NCBI GenBank assembly: GCA_027486725.1
Contig: JAIXOP010000008.1
Span: 91,369-155,368 of the forward strand
Origin: Burkholderiales bacterium
Lineage (GTDB): Bacteria; Pseudomonadota; Gammaproteobacteria; Burkholderiales; Burkholderiaceae_A
DNA length: 64,000 nucleotides
Direction of reading: 5' to 3'
Shown here: one piece after another, positions 29,324 to 39,400 of the stretch
How the letters are laid out: the number at the start of each line of letters is the position of its first letter
Numbering within the stretch: position 1 is the stretch's first letter
Made by a program: the position numbers and the translations under genes
Notes under the pieces: model-generated
The model's database searches: none
What the model saw: only the letters and a program-made list of their open reading frames with translations
Told to the model about the DNA's origin: nothing

Positions 29324-29848
29324 GCCGAATCCCTCGGCCTTGAAGTGGCCCGAGCGCCCACCCGATTTCTCCAGCAGGCGCACGCCATCGATGACCATCC
29401 CGCGGTCCACGGCCTTGACCATATCGTAGACCGTGAGTAGGCCCACCTGAACCGCCGTGAGGGCCTCCATCTCCACCCCGGTCTTGCCGCCCACACCCAC
29501 CGTGGCCTCCACCTCCACGCCAGGCAGCTCGGGCTTGCAGCGCAGCTCCACCGACACATGCTCGATGGGCAGCGGGTGGCAGAGGGGAATGAGGTCGGCG
29601 GTGCGCTTGACTGCCATGATGGCGGCAAGTCGGGCCACCCCGAGAACGTCTCCTTTTTTTGCTTGTCCCTGCACAATCAGGGCGAGGGTCTCGGGTTTCA
29701 TCCGAATGCGCCCCTCGGCCGTGGCCCGGCGCTGCGTCACCGCCTTGTCGCCGACGTCCACCATGTGGGCATCGCCGTCGGTGTTGAAGTGGGTGAGGGT
29801 CGAAGGGCTGCCCTCGGGCAGAGGCTTGGAAGATGGTGTGCCGGTCAT
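29303..29848 (-). CDS. moaC: Cyclic pyranopterin monophosphate synthase MoaC
   Basis: MoaC acts with MoaA to make cyclic pyranopterin monophosphate, the first step of molybdenum cofactor synthesis. The 181 residues carry [20 protein letters not shown], the [31 protein letters not shown] block and [28 protein letters not shown] with the active-site aspartates. The ATG at 29848 gives about 15 extra N-terminal residues before [13 protein letters not shown]. No moaA is visible in the window. The start lies only 12 bases from the start of the divergent M48 protease gene. Confidence 0.96.
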   Translation of the reverse strand: MTGTPSSKPLPEGSPSTLTHFNTDGDAHMVDVGDKAVTQRRATAEGRIRMKPETLALIVQGQAKKGDVLGVARLAAIMAVKRTADLIPLCHPLPIEHVSVELRCKPELPGVEVEATVGVGGKTGVEMEALTAVQVGLLTVYDMVKAVDRGMVIDGVRLLEKSGGRSGHFKAEGFGSGESKE

Positions 29849-29860
29849 GGGAGTGGGTCC

Positions 29861-31567
29861 ATGGAGTGGAAACAGGGAATGCGGAAATCCGAAGAGCAGC
29901 AGCAGGCGGGTGCCAGGGCCCAGGCCGTGGCGACGAACGAGACTCGATCCCGGGGGGTCGGCCCGCTGTTGCGCATCATAACGAGCGCAGCATTGATCCT
30001 GACAACGACCCTGTCTTCCGTGGCCCATGCCCAGGCCCTGCCCAGCCTGGGTGCGGTCGATGCAGGGGCCTTCTCGCCAGCGCAAGAAAAGCGCACGGGC
30101 GAGGCCATCATGCGCGAGCTGCGGCGCGCGGGCGTCATTCTCGAAGACCCCGAGGCCACCGATTACCTGCGGGCCCAGGCCTACCGGCTGCTGCGCGCAG
30201 CCCAGGCCCGGGGCGACCTGGACCCCAGCCTGGGGCTTGCCCCCGAGGATTTCGAGGTCTTTGTGGTGGCCGAGCCCAGCATCAACGCCTTTGCCCTGCC
30301 CGGCGGCAAGATCGGCATGCACTCGGGCCTGATGGTTCAGGCCGGAACCGAGGGTGAACTGATGTCGGTGCTGGCGCACGAGATCGCCCACGTGACCCAG
30401 CGGCACATCGCCCAGACCATCGGCCGTCAAGGCAACACCACCCTCGTGATGGCGACATCCCTGCTGCTGGCCATCCTGGCTGGCGCCAGTGGCAGCCCCG
30501 ACGCCTCGGTGGGGGTCCTCGCCCTGGGCGAGACCCTGGCGCTGCGCGACGCGCTGGCCTTCTCGCAGGGGGCCGAACGGGATGCAGACCGCGTGGGGCT
30601 GGAGCTGATGGCCGAGGCGGGCTTTCCCGCCCGCGATGCGGTGGCCTTGTTTGAGCGGCTGGGGGCCGCCTCGCAGTTTTACGAGAACCGAGACGCCACC
30701 GACTACCTGCGCACCCACCCGCTGTCGAGCGAGCGGGTGGCCAATGCCCGCAACTTCCTCATGCGGCAGCCCGATCCTCCAGGGCTCTCCCCCGCCTCGC
30801 AGGAGTTCCTCATGCTGCAGGCCCGCCTTGGCCTGGCCCACAGCCCAAGCGGCGATGCCCGTGCGGTGGTCACCCAGCGCCTGAAGGCCCGCGCGCGGCA
30901 AGCCGAGACCGATGGCGATGCTGCCGCCGCGGCCGCGGCTCACTATGGCCTGGCCTGGGCCCATCTGGTGGAGGCCCGCTGGCCCGCCGCGGGGTCGGCG
31001 CTGGCCGTGGCCAATGCCTCGGCCGTGCGGATCTCCGATCCGGCGCGGCGGTCTGCCGCCCAGGGCATGATTCTTCGGGCCGAGCAGGAGCTGGCCCTGC
31101 GCTCGGGCAACCTGGCGCGGGCTTGGACGCTGGGCCAGGCCGAGGCCCTCCGAGCCATCGCGCCGGTGAGCCTCCGCGCCCAGGAGCGCACCGCCCTGGC
31201 CGCCGGGGTGCAGGGCCCCCCAGGGGTGGCGCCCGCTGAGGTCCACCGCTATGCCGAGGCCCTGCTCAAAAAGTATCCTCGAGACAGTGAGACCTGGCGC
31301 CTGGCAGCCGAGGCGGCCGACCGCGCGGGTCTGCGCGCCGATGCCCATCGGGCGGTGGCCGAGAGTCTTGTGATTCGTGGGGCCCTGGCCTCGGCCATCC
31401 AGCAGCTCGAGTTGGCCCAGCGGGCGGGCAGCGCCGATGTTCGAACGGGCGCGATTGTTCAGGCGCGGCTCAATGAGCTTCGCCGCACCTACCGAGAAGA
31501 ACTGGAACGCGACCGCCGCGCCGGGGTGGATCGCCGCGATCCGATCGACCGGCCGAATCGGCCTTGA
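29861..31567 (+). CDS. M48-family zinc metalloprotease (BepA/YfgC-like) with TPR-type C-terminus
   Basis: A periplasmic protease likely to take part in outer-membrane protein quality control, by analogy with BepA. A signal sequence is visible ([24 protein letters not shown], about 37-60) after an unusually long, polar N-terminal leader. The zinc motif HEIAH lies at about 173-177, with the third ligand in [12 protein letters not shown] (about 245). The C-terminal half (about 330-560) is alanine-rich helical sequence compatible with TPR repeats. 568 residues if started at 29861; the ATG at 29879 is equally possible, and neither has a good Shine-Dalgarno. moaC starts 12 bases away in the opposite direction. 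Confidence 0.88.
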   Translation: MEWKQGMRKSEEQQQAGARAQAVATNETRSRGVGPLLRIITSAALILTTTLSSVAHAQALPSLGAVDAGAFSPAQEKRTGEAIMRELRRAGVILEDPEATDYLRAQAYRLLRAAQARGDLDPSLGLAPEDFEVFVVAEPSINAFALPGGKIGMHSGLMVQAGTEGELMSVLAHEIAHVTQRHIAQTIGRQGNTTLVMATSLLLAILAGASGSPDASVGVLALGETLALRDALAFSQGAERDADRVGLELMAEAGFPARDAVALFERLGAASQFYENRDATDYLRTHPLSSERVANARNFLMRQPDPPGLSPASQEFLMLQARLGLAHSPSGDARAVVTQRLKARARQAETDGDAAAAAAAHYGLAWAHLVEARWPAAGSALAVANASAVRISDPARRSAAQGMILRAEQELALRSGNLARAWTLGQAEALRAIAPVSLRAQERTALAAGVQGPPGVAPAEVHRYAEALLKKYPRDSETWRLAAEAADRAGLRADAHRAVAESLVIRGALASAIQQLELAQRAGSADVRTGAIVQARLNELRRTYREELERDRRAGVDRRDPIDRPNRP

Positions 31568-31571
31568 GCGG

Positions 31572-32426
31572 TCAGCGGAACACGACGGTCTTGCTGCCGT
31601 TGAGCAGGATCCGGCGCTCCGCATGCCAGCGCACCGCGCGCGCCAGCACCCTCGACTCGATGTCCTCCCCGAGTTGGGCCAGGTGGGTGGGCGTCTTGGT
31701 GTGGTCGACCCGCTCGACATCCTGCTCGATGATCGGCCCCTCATCGAGGTCGGTCGTCACGTAGTGGGCGGTGGCCCCGATGAGCTTGACTCCCCGGGCG
31801 TGGGCCTGAGCGTAGGGCCTTCCGCCCTTGAAGCTGGGCAGGAATGAGTGGTGGATGTTGATCGCCCTGCCGGCCAAGGCGCCACAGAGCTGGGGCGAGA
31901 GAATCTGCATGTAGCGCGCCAAGACCACCAGCTCCACCCCGAGCGCCTCGACCAGCGAGAGGATCCGGCCCTCCTGCTCTGCGCGGGTCTCGGCGGACAC
32001 GGGCAGGTGGTGAAAGGCGATGCCATGGTGGCGCACCAGGCCCTCGAAGTCGGGGTGGTTGGAGACCACGCCCACCACATCCACCGGCAGTTGCTGGGTC
32101 TGCACCCGAAACAGCAGGTCATTGAGGCAGTGGCCCTGCTTGGAGACGAGCACCAGGGTTCGTGCCTTGCGCTGGGCGGGGTGGATCTCGAAGCGCATCT
32201 GGTGGGCCTTGGCCACCGATGCAAAGTCCTCGGTCAGCGCCGTGGCCTCGAGCTCGGTGGGGGCATCGAAGTGGACCCGCATGAAGAAGAGCTGGGTCTC
32301 GTCATCGCCGTATTGGGCGGAATCGAGAATGTTGCATCCCCGATCCATGAGGAATGCCGCCACCCGATAGACCAGGCCCCGGGCATCGGGGCAGGACAGG
32401 GTGAGGATGAAGTCGTGGTGGGTCAT
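31572..32426 (-). CDS. purU: Formyltetrahydrofolate deformylase
   Basis: PurU hydrolyses 10-formyltetrahydrofolate to formate and tetrahydrofolate, balancing one-carbon pools. The N-terminal ACT domain (about 7-85, [27 protein letters not shown]) is followed by the formyl-transferase-like domain with [45 protein letters not shown], which contains the catalytic asparagine, histidine and aspartate. 284 residues is the normal length. The ATG overlaps the stop of the small zinc-finger gene by 4 bases, so ilvE, the zinc-finger gene and purU look like one transcript. It ends 4 bases from the M48 gene, convergently. Confidence 0.97.
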   Translation of the reverse strand: MTHHDFILTLSCPDARGLVYRVAAFLMDRGCNILDSAQYGDDETQLFFMRVHFDAPTELEATALTEDFASVAKAHQMRFEIHPAQRKARTLVLVSKQGHCLNDLLFRVQTQQLPVDVVGVVSNHPDFEGLVRHHGIAFHHLPVSAETRAEQEGRILSLVEALGVELVVLARYMQILSPQLCGALAGRAINIHHSFLPSFKGGRPYAQAHARGVKLIGATAHYVTTDLDEGPIIEQDVERVDHTKTPTHLAQLGEDIESRVLARAVRWHAERRILLNGSKTVVFR

Positions 32427-32629
32427 CCGTGGCTATGCCCGGCGGACTCCCCAGCGGCCATCTGGTAGCGGGTGCCGCAATAGGGGCAGGCCACAGGACC
32501 ATGGGAGAGGTCGAGGGTGACTCGCGGGTGCGAGCACCAGACGGGCATGCGGGCGCTGGGGCAGGTCGCGGGAAGTTCGGCGGCCGTCAGTTCCACCACG
32601 GCTGGGGTGTGGGCGCTGGGCTTGGTCAT
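32423..32629 (-). CDS. CHCC-type zinc-finger domain protein
   Basis: A 68-residue protein with the zf-CHCC pattern: C23 within ELPATCPSA, then WCSHPRV (Cys/His) and CPYCGTRY (two Cys), which together would bind one zinc ion. The family is related to the mitochondrial complex I subunit NDUFS6 and is common next to ilvE in Burkholderiales; its bacterial function is not established. It ends in a His-containing tail (GHSHG). The start at 32629 is 4 bases from the ilvE stop and the stop overlaps the purU start. Confidence 0.88.
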   Translation of the reverse strand: MTKPSAHTPAVVELTAAELPATCPSARMPVWCSHPRVTLDLSHGPVACPYCGTRYQMAAGESAGHSHG

Positions 32630-32633
32630 GGGA

Positions 32634-33563
32634 TCAGAGGGCGGTGAGCCAGTGCTGGTACTCGGGCGCCCGGCCCTGGACCGCTGCGAAGAACTTGTCC
32701 TGAATCCGGGTGGTGATCGGGCCTCGGCCGCCATTGCCAATGATGCGCCGGTCGAGCTCGCGGATGGGCGTGACCTCGGCGGCGGTGCCCGTGAAGAAGG
32801 CCTCATCGGCGGTGTAGATCTCATCGCGGGTGATGCGCTTTTCCACCATGGGGATGCCCAGATCTTTGGCGATGGTGAAGATCGTGTTGCGGGTGATGCC
32901 ATCGAGGCAGGTGGCGAGGTCGGGTGTGTAGATCACGCCGTTGCGCACGATGAAGAGGTTCTCGCCCGATCCCTCCGAGACGTAGCCATCGGTGTCGAGC
33001 AGCAGGGCCTCGTCGTAGCCATCGGCCGCCGCTTCCTGGTGGGCGAGGATGGAGTTGATGTAGTAGCCGCAGGCCTTGGCCCGCACCAGAGAGACATTCA
33101 CGTGGTGCCGACTGAAGGAGGAGGTCTTCACCCGGATGCCCTTGTTGAGGCCATCCTCACCCAGATACGCGCCCCAGGCCCAGGCCGCGATCGACACATG
33201 GATGGTGTTGTTGCGGGCAGAGATGCCGAGTTTCTCGGAGCCAATGAAGACCAGCGGCCGGATGTATGCCGACCGCAGACCGTTGCGGCGGACGGTCTCG
33301 AGCTGCGCCTCGGCCAGAACATCGGCGCCAAAGGGCACCTGCAGGCCAAAGATCTTGGCCGAGTTCAGCAGCCGCTCGGTGTGCTCGTGCAGGCGGAAGA
33401 TCGCCGAAGTATTGGGGCCGGTCTCGTAGCAGCGCACGCCCTCGAAGACGCCCATGCCGTAGTGCAGCGTGTGGGTCAGGACGTGGACCTTGGCATCGCG
33501 CCAGGGCACAAACTGACCATCCATCCAGATGCTGCCGTCGCGGTCGGCCAAAGACGTGCTCAT
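32634..33563 (-). CDS. ilvE: Branched-chain amino acid aminotransferase
   Basis: IlvE is a PLP-dependent transaminase for the last step of leucine, isoleucine and valine synthesis. MDGQFVPWRDAKVHVLTHTLHYGMGVFEGVRCY, the PLP lysine (about K163 in VSLVRAKACGYY), YVSEGSGENLFIV and DGITRNTI are fold-type IV signatures. 309 residues is normal. GGAGA precedes the ATG at 33563. It lies 98 bases downstream of glnE on the same strand and is followed at once by the zinc-finger gene. Confidence 0.97.
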   Translation of the reverse strand: MSTSLADRDGSIWMDGQFVPWRDAKVHVLTHTLHYGMGVFEGVRCYETGPNTSAIFRLHEHTERLLNSAKIFGLQVPFGADVLAEAQLETVRRNGLRSAYIRPLVFIGSEKLGISARNNTIHVSIAAWAWGAYLGEDGLNKGIRVKTSSFSRHHVNVSLVRAKACGYYINSILAHQEAAADGYDEALLLDTDGYVSEGSGENLFIVRNGVIYTPDLATCLDGITRNTIFTIAKDLGIPMVEKRITRDEIYTADEAFFTGTAAEVTPIRELDRRIIGNGGRGPITTRIQDKFFAAVQGRAPEYQHWLTAL

Positions 33564-33661
33564 GATTTCTCCAGACAAAAGTGGTCGCCCCAGGGGCGGG
33601 CTGTGGGTTGGGCTGCGGGTTGTGCTGCGGGAGGTGCCAAGACGGCAAACCCGCATTTTAG

Positions 33662-36397
33662 CTAGAAGGGCCGTCCTCGGATTTCCGCAAGGCTTCGGGG
33701 GTTGGCGGGCGCATCGGCAAACACCCGCTGCCACAGGGCCTGCACGGCACTGCGGGCCTGGTCGATGGCGCCCTCGGGGGGCAGGCGCGCGGCCGTGCTG
33801 CCCGCGAGCCGCAGCCGATGCTGCTCCTTGCGAAAGAGCCGATAAGCGGCGGCTGTCTGCTCGGCGAGGTCGCTGGGAACCAGGCCGGCCTGCGCGGCAC
33901 GCCCCAAGAGGGCGATGTTGCCCGCATTGTCGAGCAGGGCAGGGACCCGATGCGCGTGGGCGAGCACCAGGGCCTGGACCATGAACTCGATGTCGACCAT
34001 GCCGCCGGCATCGTGCTTGAGGTCGAAGAGGGCCGAGGGGTTGGGGTGGCCCTCGTGCATCCTCTGGCGCATCGAGAGAATCTCCTCGAGCGTGGCCGCG
34101 GCGTCGCGTTCCATGGCGAGGATGTCCCGCCGGCCCTGCTCGAATGCGGCACCGATGCCAGGGTCTCCAGCGCAATGCCGGGCGCGCGTAAGGGCCTGAT
34201 GCTCCCAGACCCAGGCCTGGTGACGCTGGTACTCCAGAAATCCGTGAAGGTCGGTGACCAGCAGGCCTGCGTTGCCGTTGGGGCGCAGGCGCAGGTCGAT
34301 GTCGAAGAGCTGCCCCGCCGCGGTGGTGGTGGACAGCCACATCGTGACGCGCTGGGCGAACTTTGCGTAGCGTTCCTGGGCAAGTTCGTGGGGGTCATCG
34401 AAGAGGAAGATCAGGTCGAGGTCGGAGGCATAGCCCAGCTCTTTGCCCCCCAGGCGGCCATAGGCCACCACCGCGAAGGCCGGCACATCGCGGTGCCGCT
34501 TGGGGCTGGCCCGCCAGGCCTGCGTCAGGGTGGCGTCGATCACGGCATCGGCCAGGGAAGAGAGCTGATCCGAGAGCCGCTCCACCGTCCAGAGGCCTTG
34601 CAGATCCTGCACGAGCAGACGGAATAAGGCGGCGTGGTGGACCTCCCGCAGGATGTCCATCTGCCGCTCCACATCCGGTTCGCCTTGAATCTGCGCGGCC
34701 GAGAGCTGCCGCTGCAATTCCATTCGGAGGGCCCGCTCGTCGGGCGCATCAAAGAGCGTGCGGCTGTCGAGCAGCTCGTCGAGCACGATGGGGTGGCGAC
34801 AGAGGTAGCCCACCGCCCAGGGCGAGGCCTCGGCCAGCCGCGCCACGCGCTCGAGGGCCTCGGGATACTCATCAAAGAGTGCAAGGTAGGCGTTGCGGCG
34901 GCTGAGGGCATCGAAGATCTGGCCCATGCCCTGCTGCAGGGCCTCGGGGGCAGCGCTGGATGCGCTGCGCTGGGCAACCCAGGCCTGCAGGCGTGCAAGC
35001 CTGCCCTCCCGGCCCGTGGGGGCGGGGGCTTCGGCGGTGGTGGCACTTTCCTCGCGCCGGAAGAGCCGCTCGAAGATCTCCGTGACCGCGGCGGACTGGG
35101 CCAGGCAGGCGGCCTCAAACTCCGGCAGTGGCATGCCCATGGCCGCAGCCATGCAGTGGTGGGCCTGCGCGTCGGCAGCCAGAGTGTGGGTCTGTTCGTC
35201 GGCCCAATACTGCAGGCGGTGCTCCAGGCGTCGCCAAAAGGCATAGGCCGATTTGAGAACCGCGACCTCGGCCGCTGGAAGCCGTTGCTGCTCGGCGAGG
35301 ATGTCAAGTACCCCCCGGGTGCTGCGCTCACGCAGGCTGGACTCCCGGCCCCCGCGAATGAGTTGAAAGAGCTGGGCCACAAACTCCACCTCTCGGATGC
35401 CGCCGGGTCCGAGCTTCACATCCACCTCGGGAAACTCCGCTGCCGCTGGTGTGGGGCTGCGCAGCTGGCGCCGACCCGCGCGCCTCTGAGCCTCTTCGCG
35501 AATCTGCCCATGGAGCTCCCGCAGGGCCGACAGGGCGTTGTAGTCGAGGTAGCGCCGATACACGAAGGGCAGGCGAATCTCCTCCAGGGACTGGACCTGC
35601 CGATCGAAGCGCTCTGGCGTGCTGGCCCAGGGGCGGTTCACCACCCGCGCCTTCACCCAGGCGTAGCGCTCCCACTCGCGGCCCTGAACGATGAGGTAGT
35701 TCTCGAGCATGGCCAGGGTGTGGACCACGGGCCCACTGCTGCCGTTGGGACGAAGCCTTAGGTCGACCCGAAACGCAAAGCCCTCGGCGGTGGGGTCCGA
35801 CAGCAGCTGGGTCTGCATCCGAACGAGGCGAGTGAAGAAGGTCTGCGCATCGAGCACGCCCCGGCCATCGACGCCCTCGGTTTCCCCGTCGTCGGCCAGC
35901 AGTGGGATGAGATCAACGTCGGAGGACGCATTGAGTTCGCCGCCACCGAGCTTGCCCATGCCCACCATGAGCAGGTCCATGGGCTGGCCTTCCGCATCGA
36001 TGGGGCGGCCATGCTTGGCGCAGAGCTGGGCCATGCCCACCTCGTAACTCACTTGAATGCACAGCTCGGCCAGGTGGGAGATGGCCGAGAGGTTTTCGGC
36101 CAGGTCGGCCTGTCCGGACAGGTCGCGCTCGGCGATCGCCAGGATTGCCCCCTGCCGAAAAATTCTCAGCCGCCGCGCCGCTTCGGCCACGGCGACCTCG
36201 CCAACCGCACCCCGCAGCCCCGAAGGCCAGGCCACTGCCAGCCAGGCCTCGAGCCGTTCTCGGTCGATGGGGTCCTGGGGCGACATGCCCGACAGGCCGC
36301 TGGCCTGCATGACCGGAAAGAGCCGACGTCCCAGCTGGGTGTGGGCCTGAACTGCGGGGAAGGCCGAGGGGTCAAACGACATGTGGGCGAGTACCAT
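33662..36397 (-). CDS. glnE: Bifunctional glutamine synthetase adenylyltransferase/deadenylase
   Basis: GlnE adds and removes AMP on glutamine synthetase in response to nitrogen status. Both nucleotidyltransferase halves are visible: GMGKLGGGELNASSDVDLI (deadenylase, about 160-180) and AYGRLGGKELGYASDLDLIF (adenylyltransferase, about 650-670), each with the DxD pair. RRYLDYNALSALRELH and KLGPGGIREVEFVAQ are also characteristic. 911 residues from 36397 or 906 from 36382, slightly short of E. coli GlnE. GAGAAT at 36404-36409 on this strand lies 6 bases before the ATG at 36397 with no Shine-Dalgarno. yhdP starts 12 bases away in the opposite direction. Confidence 0.96.
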   Translation of the reverse strand: MVLAHMSFDPSAFPAVQAHTQLGRRLFPVMQASGLSGMSPQDPIDRERLEAWLAVAWPSGLRGAVGEVAVAEAARRLRIFRQGAILAIAERDLSGQADLAENLSAISHLAELCIQVSYEVGMAQLCAKHGRPIDAEGQPMDLLMVGMGKLGGGELNASSDVDLIPLLADDGETEGVDGRGVLDAQTFFTRLVRMQTQLLSDPTAEGFAFRVDLRLRPNGSSGPVVHTLAMLENYLIVQGREWERYAWVKARVVNRPWASTPERFDRQVQSLEEIRLPFVYRRYLDYNALSALRELHGQIREEAQRRAGRRQLRSPTPAAAEFPEVDVKLGPGGIREVEFVAQLFQLIRGGRESSLRERSTRGVLDILAEQQRLPAAEVAVLKSAYAFWRRLEHRLQYWADEQTHTLAADAQAHHCMAAAMGMPLPEFEAACLAQSAAVTEIFERLFRREESATTAEAPAPTGREGRLARLQAWVAQRSASSAAPEALQQGMGQIFDALSRRNAYLALFDEYPEALERVARLAEASPWAVGYLCRHPIVLDELLDSRTLFDAPDERALRMELQRQLSAAQIQGEPDVERQMDILREVHHAALFRLLVQDLQGLWTVERLSDQLSSLADAVIDATLTQAWRASPKRHRDVPAFAVVAYGRLGGKELGYASDLDLIFLFDDPHELAQERYAKFAQRVTMWLSTTTAAGQLFDIDLRLRPNGNAGLLVTDLHGFLEYQRHQAWVWEHQALTRARHCAGDPGIGAAFEQGRRDILAMERDAAATLEEILSMRQRMHEGHPNPSALFDLKHDAGGMVDIEFMVQALVLAHAHRVPALLDNAGNIALLGRAAQAGLVPSDLAEQTAAAYRLFRKEQHRLRLAGSTAARLPPEGAIDQARSAVQALWQRVFADAPANPRSLAEIRGRPF

Positions 36398-36409
36398 TCC
36401 GCCATTCTC

Positions 36410-39400
36410 ATGCGACTTCTTCTCCGTGTCTCGGCCCTTCTCTTGTTGCTGGCGATTGCTGGCATGGCCGCCTTGCGGGTTTGGGCATGGCCGCAGATCC
36501 AGTCGCGCTACGGCAGCGATGCGCAGGCGCAATCGGCCCTGGCGGAGGTGCTGGCCGTCGAGGGCCTGACCCCGGAGCTTCGGGGGGTTCAGTTGCTCTG
36601 GCCCGTGTTGGGGTGGCCAGAGCTTCGGATGGATCGGCTGAGCGTCTCCAGCCCCGATCCTGCGAGCGTGGCCGAGGGGCGAGGGCTGCGTCTGCGTCTG
36701 GGCCCCGCCAGTCTCTGGGCCCTGTCTCAGGGCCGGCCTGCCTTTCATAGCCTCGACCTCGCCGAGGTCCGCCTGAGCATCGACCGGCCCGATCCCACCG
36801 CGCTGCGGGTGGGCGGGGTCTTGATTCGTGAGAGTCCGGGCGATTCGCCGATGGCCCTCTCGGCCCTCGATGCTCTGGGCCCGGTGAGGATCGGCCGATT
36901 GGAGGTGCTCTACGCGGGCCAGGCGCTGGTCGCTCGCGGGCTCGGCCTCGAGGCGGGCAGCCAGCGGCCCCGGGTGCTGGTTGGGGACGCCGATCTGGGC
37001 GAGGTCTTTGCTCTGGCGGACTACCTGGGGGCCATTCCCCGAACCGGCGAGGGCCCCCGCGATGGGCCCCAGTTGGCCTGGTCAGGCCGCGTCTCTGAGC
37101 TCGACCTCGAGGCACGGCTGCCAGCCCCCGCCGACTACGCCAGGCCCAGCGCTTGGCTGGACACCATCCTGGGTGCCGAAGGCGCCCTCACTCTGCGGGA
37201 CTTCCAGCTCGTCACTGCGGGGTCGCTCTCCGCCCTCACTGGGGTGTCGATGGATCTGCGTGTGGCCGATGGCCGCATTCGCTCCACCATTGCGGGGCGC
37301 GATGTGTCCCTCATCAGCGAGGCTTGGGTTCACTCGGGCGCCTTGGCCTTGGGCGCGGTTCGGGCCGACCTGTCGATGCGCGCCGACAGCCGCTCGGTCG
37401 AGGGCCTGAGCATCGACATCCGTGGCCTGGAGGTCGACGACCCCAAGCTGCGTCTGCGCACTGAGGGGTCTGTCTGGGTGCCGCTGCCGGCCGAGGGGTC
37501 CGATCCCGCCCCCCCATCAGAACTGCGCCTCGAGGGCAGTGTGGATGGGGCTCAGCCCAAGTCCCTGGCTGGGGTTCTTCCCACGGTGATTGGGGCTCAG
37601 GCGCGGGAATGGATGTCGATGGCGCTGCAGGATGGTCGACCCATTCAGGGCAGCTTCTCGGTGCGGGGCGACCCCGATCGGTTCCCTTTTCCCAATGGCG
37701 ATGGCGGCCGGTTCGCCGCCCGCCTTCGGGTGGAGAACCAGACCCTTCAGTTCGCTGACCCAGCCCGCTGGCCTGCGGTCACGGGGCTCTTTGCAGACAT
37801 CCGCTTTGACAACGGCAGCCTCTCGTTTGAGAGCCGCCAGGCCCAGTTCATGGCCAACCCCGTGCGCTTGGCCAAGGGGCAGATTCCCGAACTCGGCGCC
37901 CTGGTTCCGACCCTGGACCTCACCCTCGATCTGGGCAGCAGCCTGCCGGATCTCTTGGCCGCCGTTCAGGCGAGCCCAGTGCGCGAGCTAATCAATGGCA
38001 TCACCGATGAGGCCGTCGCCCGGGGGCGTGCCGATGTGGTCGTGGGGCTCTCGCTCAACCTCAACGACATCGAGGCCTCCAAGGTGGAGGGCCGACTGCG
38101 TGTGCGCGAATCGCAGGTGCAGCTTCTGCCAGTACTGCCCTTGGTCGATCGGCTGCGCGGGGAACTATCGTTCACCGAGCAGGGCCTGGACTCCCTCAGC
38201 TTCGAGGGCGCAGCCCTGGGCGGGCCGGTGTCTTTGAGGCAGCAGCCCGACGACCAGGCCTTGGTTCTGGAGGCCGAAGGTCGCCTGCAGGGCGTGGCCC
38301 TGGAGCGCTGGCTTGGCCCCCAGCTGGGACTGCAGATGCAGGGTGTGGCCACCGGCGAGACGCCCTGGCAGATGCGGCTTGAGGCGGCGGGGGGCGGGCT
38401 GCGACTGCGGCTGATGTCCGACCTGCGGGGTCTGGCCATTCAGCTGCCCGCACCGGCCGCGAAGGCTGCCGGCGATCGGTGGGGCCTAGAGATCCTCCTC
38501 GACCGGCCGGGCCTTCCTGCCACGGCCCAGCTGCCCGCCCGCGGCGGCCCTCGGCAGTCGTGGCAGATCCGAACCCAAGCGGGTCAGCTCGGTGGGCGAT
38601 TCACCCAGGAGCGGGAGGTCGATGGGCGTGCAGCCCGAGAGCCACGTCTGCAGGGCCTCATTTCCGTGGGCAGCCCACTTCCCCTGTCGGCGATTGCGCC
38701 GCTGGCCAGCCGCGGCCTGGTGATTGCTGCGCAGGCCACGGGGCCCGTGTCGGTCGATGCCTGGATTGAGGCCCTGGCGCGTAAGTTGAAGGCAGACCCC
38801 AAGGCGCCCGAGACCAACCTGCCGCCAGCCCTTGGGGGGATCGTGTTGCGCGCACCGGCAGCCACCTTCGGCCGACAGCGCCTTGAGCAGGTGGCCTTCG
38901 GTGCCACGCCACCGCAGCCCAATGGCCCGCCCGGCTGGCGCATGACGGTCAGCAGCATCCAGGCCGCAGGCGATTTGTTGTGGGGCCCTTCGCCGTCGAA
39001 TGCCGCAGCATCCCGGCTGCAGGGTCAGCTCTCGAGGCTCTGGTTGCAGCGTCCGGGCGATGGCGCCGAGGCCTCGGCCGCACCCGCGTCCGCCGCCTCG
39101 GTTCAGCCCGGCGACTGGCCCGAGATCAACCTTCAGGTGACCGATCTGCGGCTCGGCCGGCAGGCCCTGGGACGGCTCGACCTGCGCGCTCGGCCCAGCA
39201 CCACCTCCAAGGCCTGGGACATCGACAGTGCGGTATTGGCCATGCCCGGGGGTGTGCTCAACGCCACGGGATCCTGGATCCCGACCCTGCCCGCCCCAGC
39301 CACCAGCCCCCTGGCCACACAGCTGGCGGCGCCCAGCGCGCCCAGCGGCACGGCTTCCTCGTCGGTCCGCGGTCCATCCGGTCTCGTGGGCGAGACCCGC

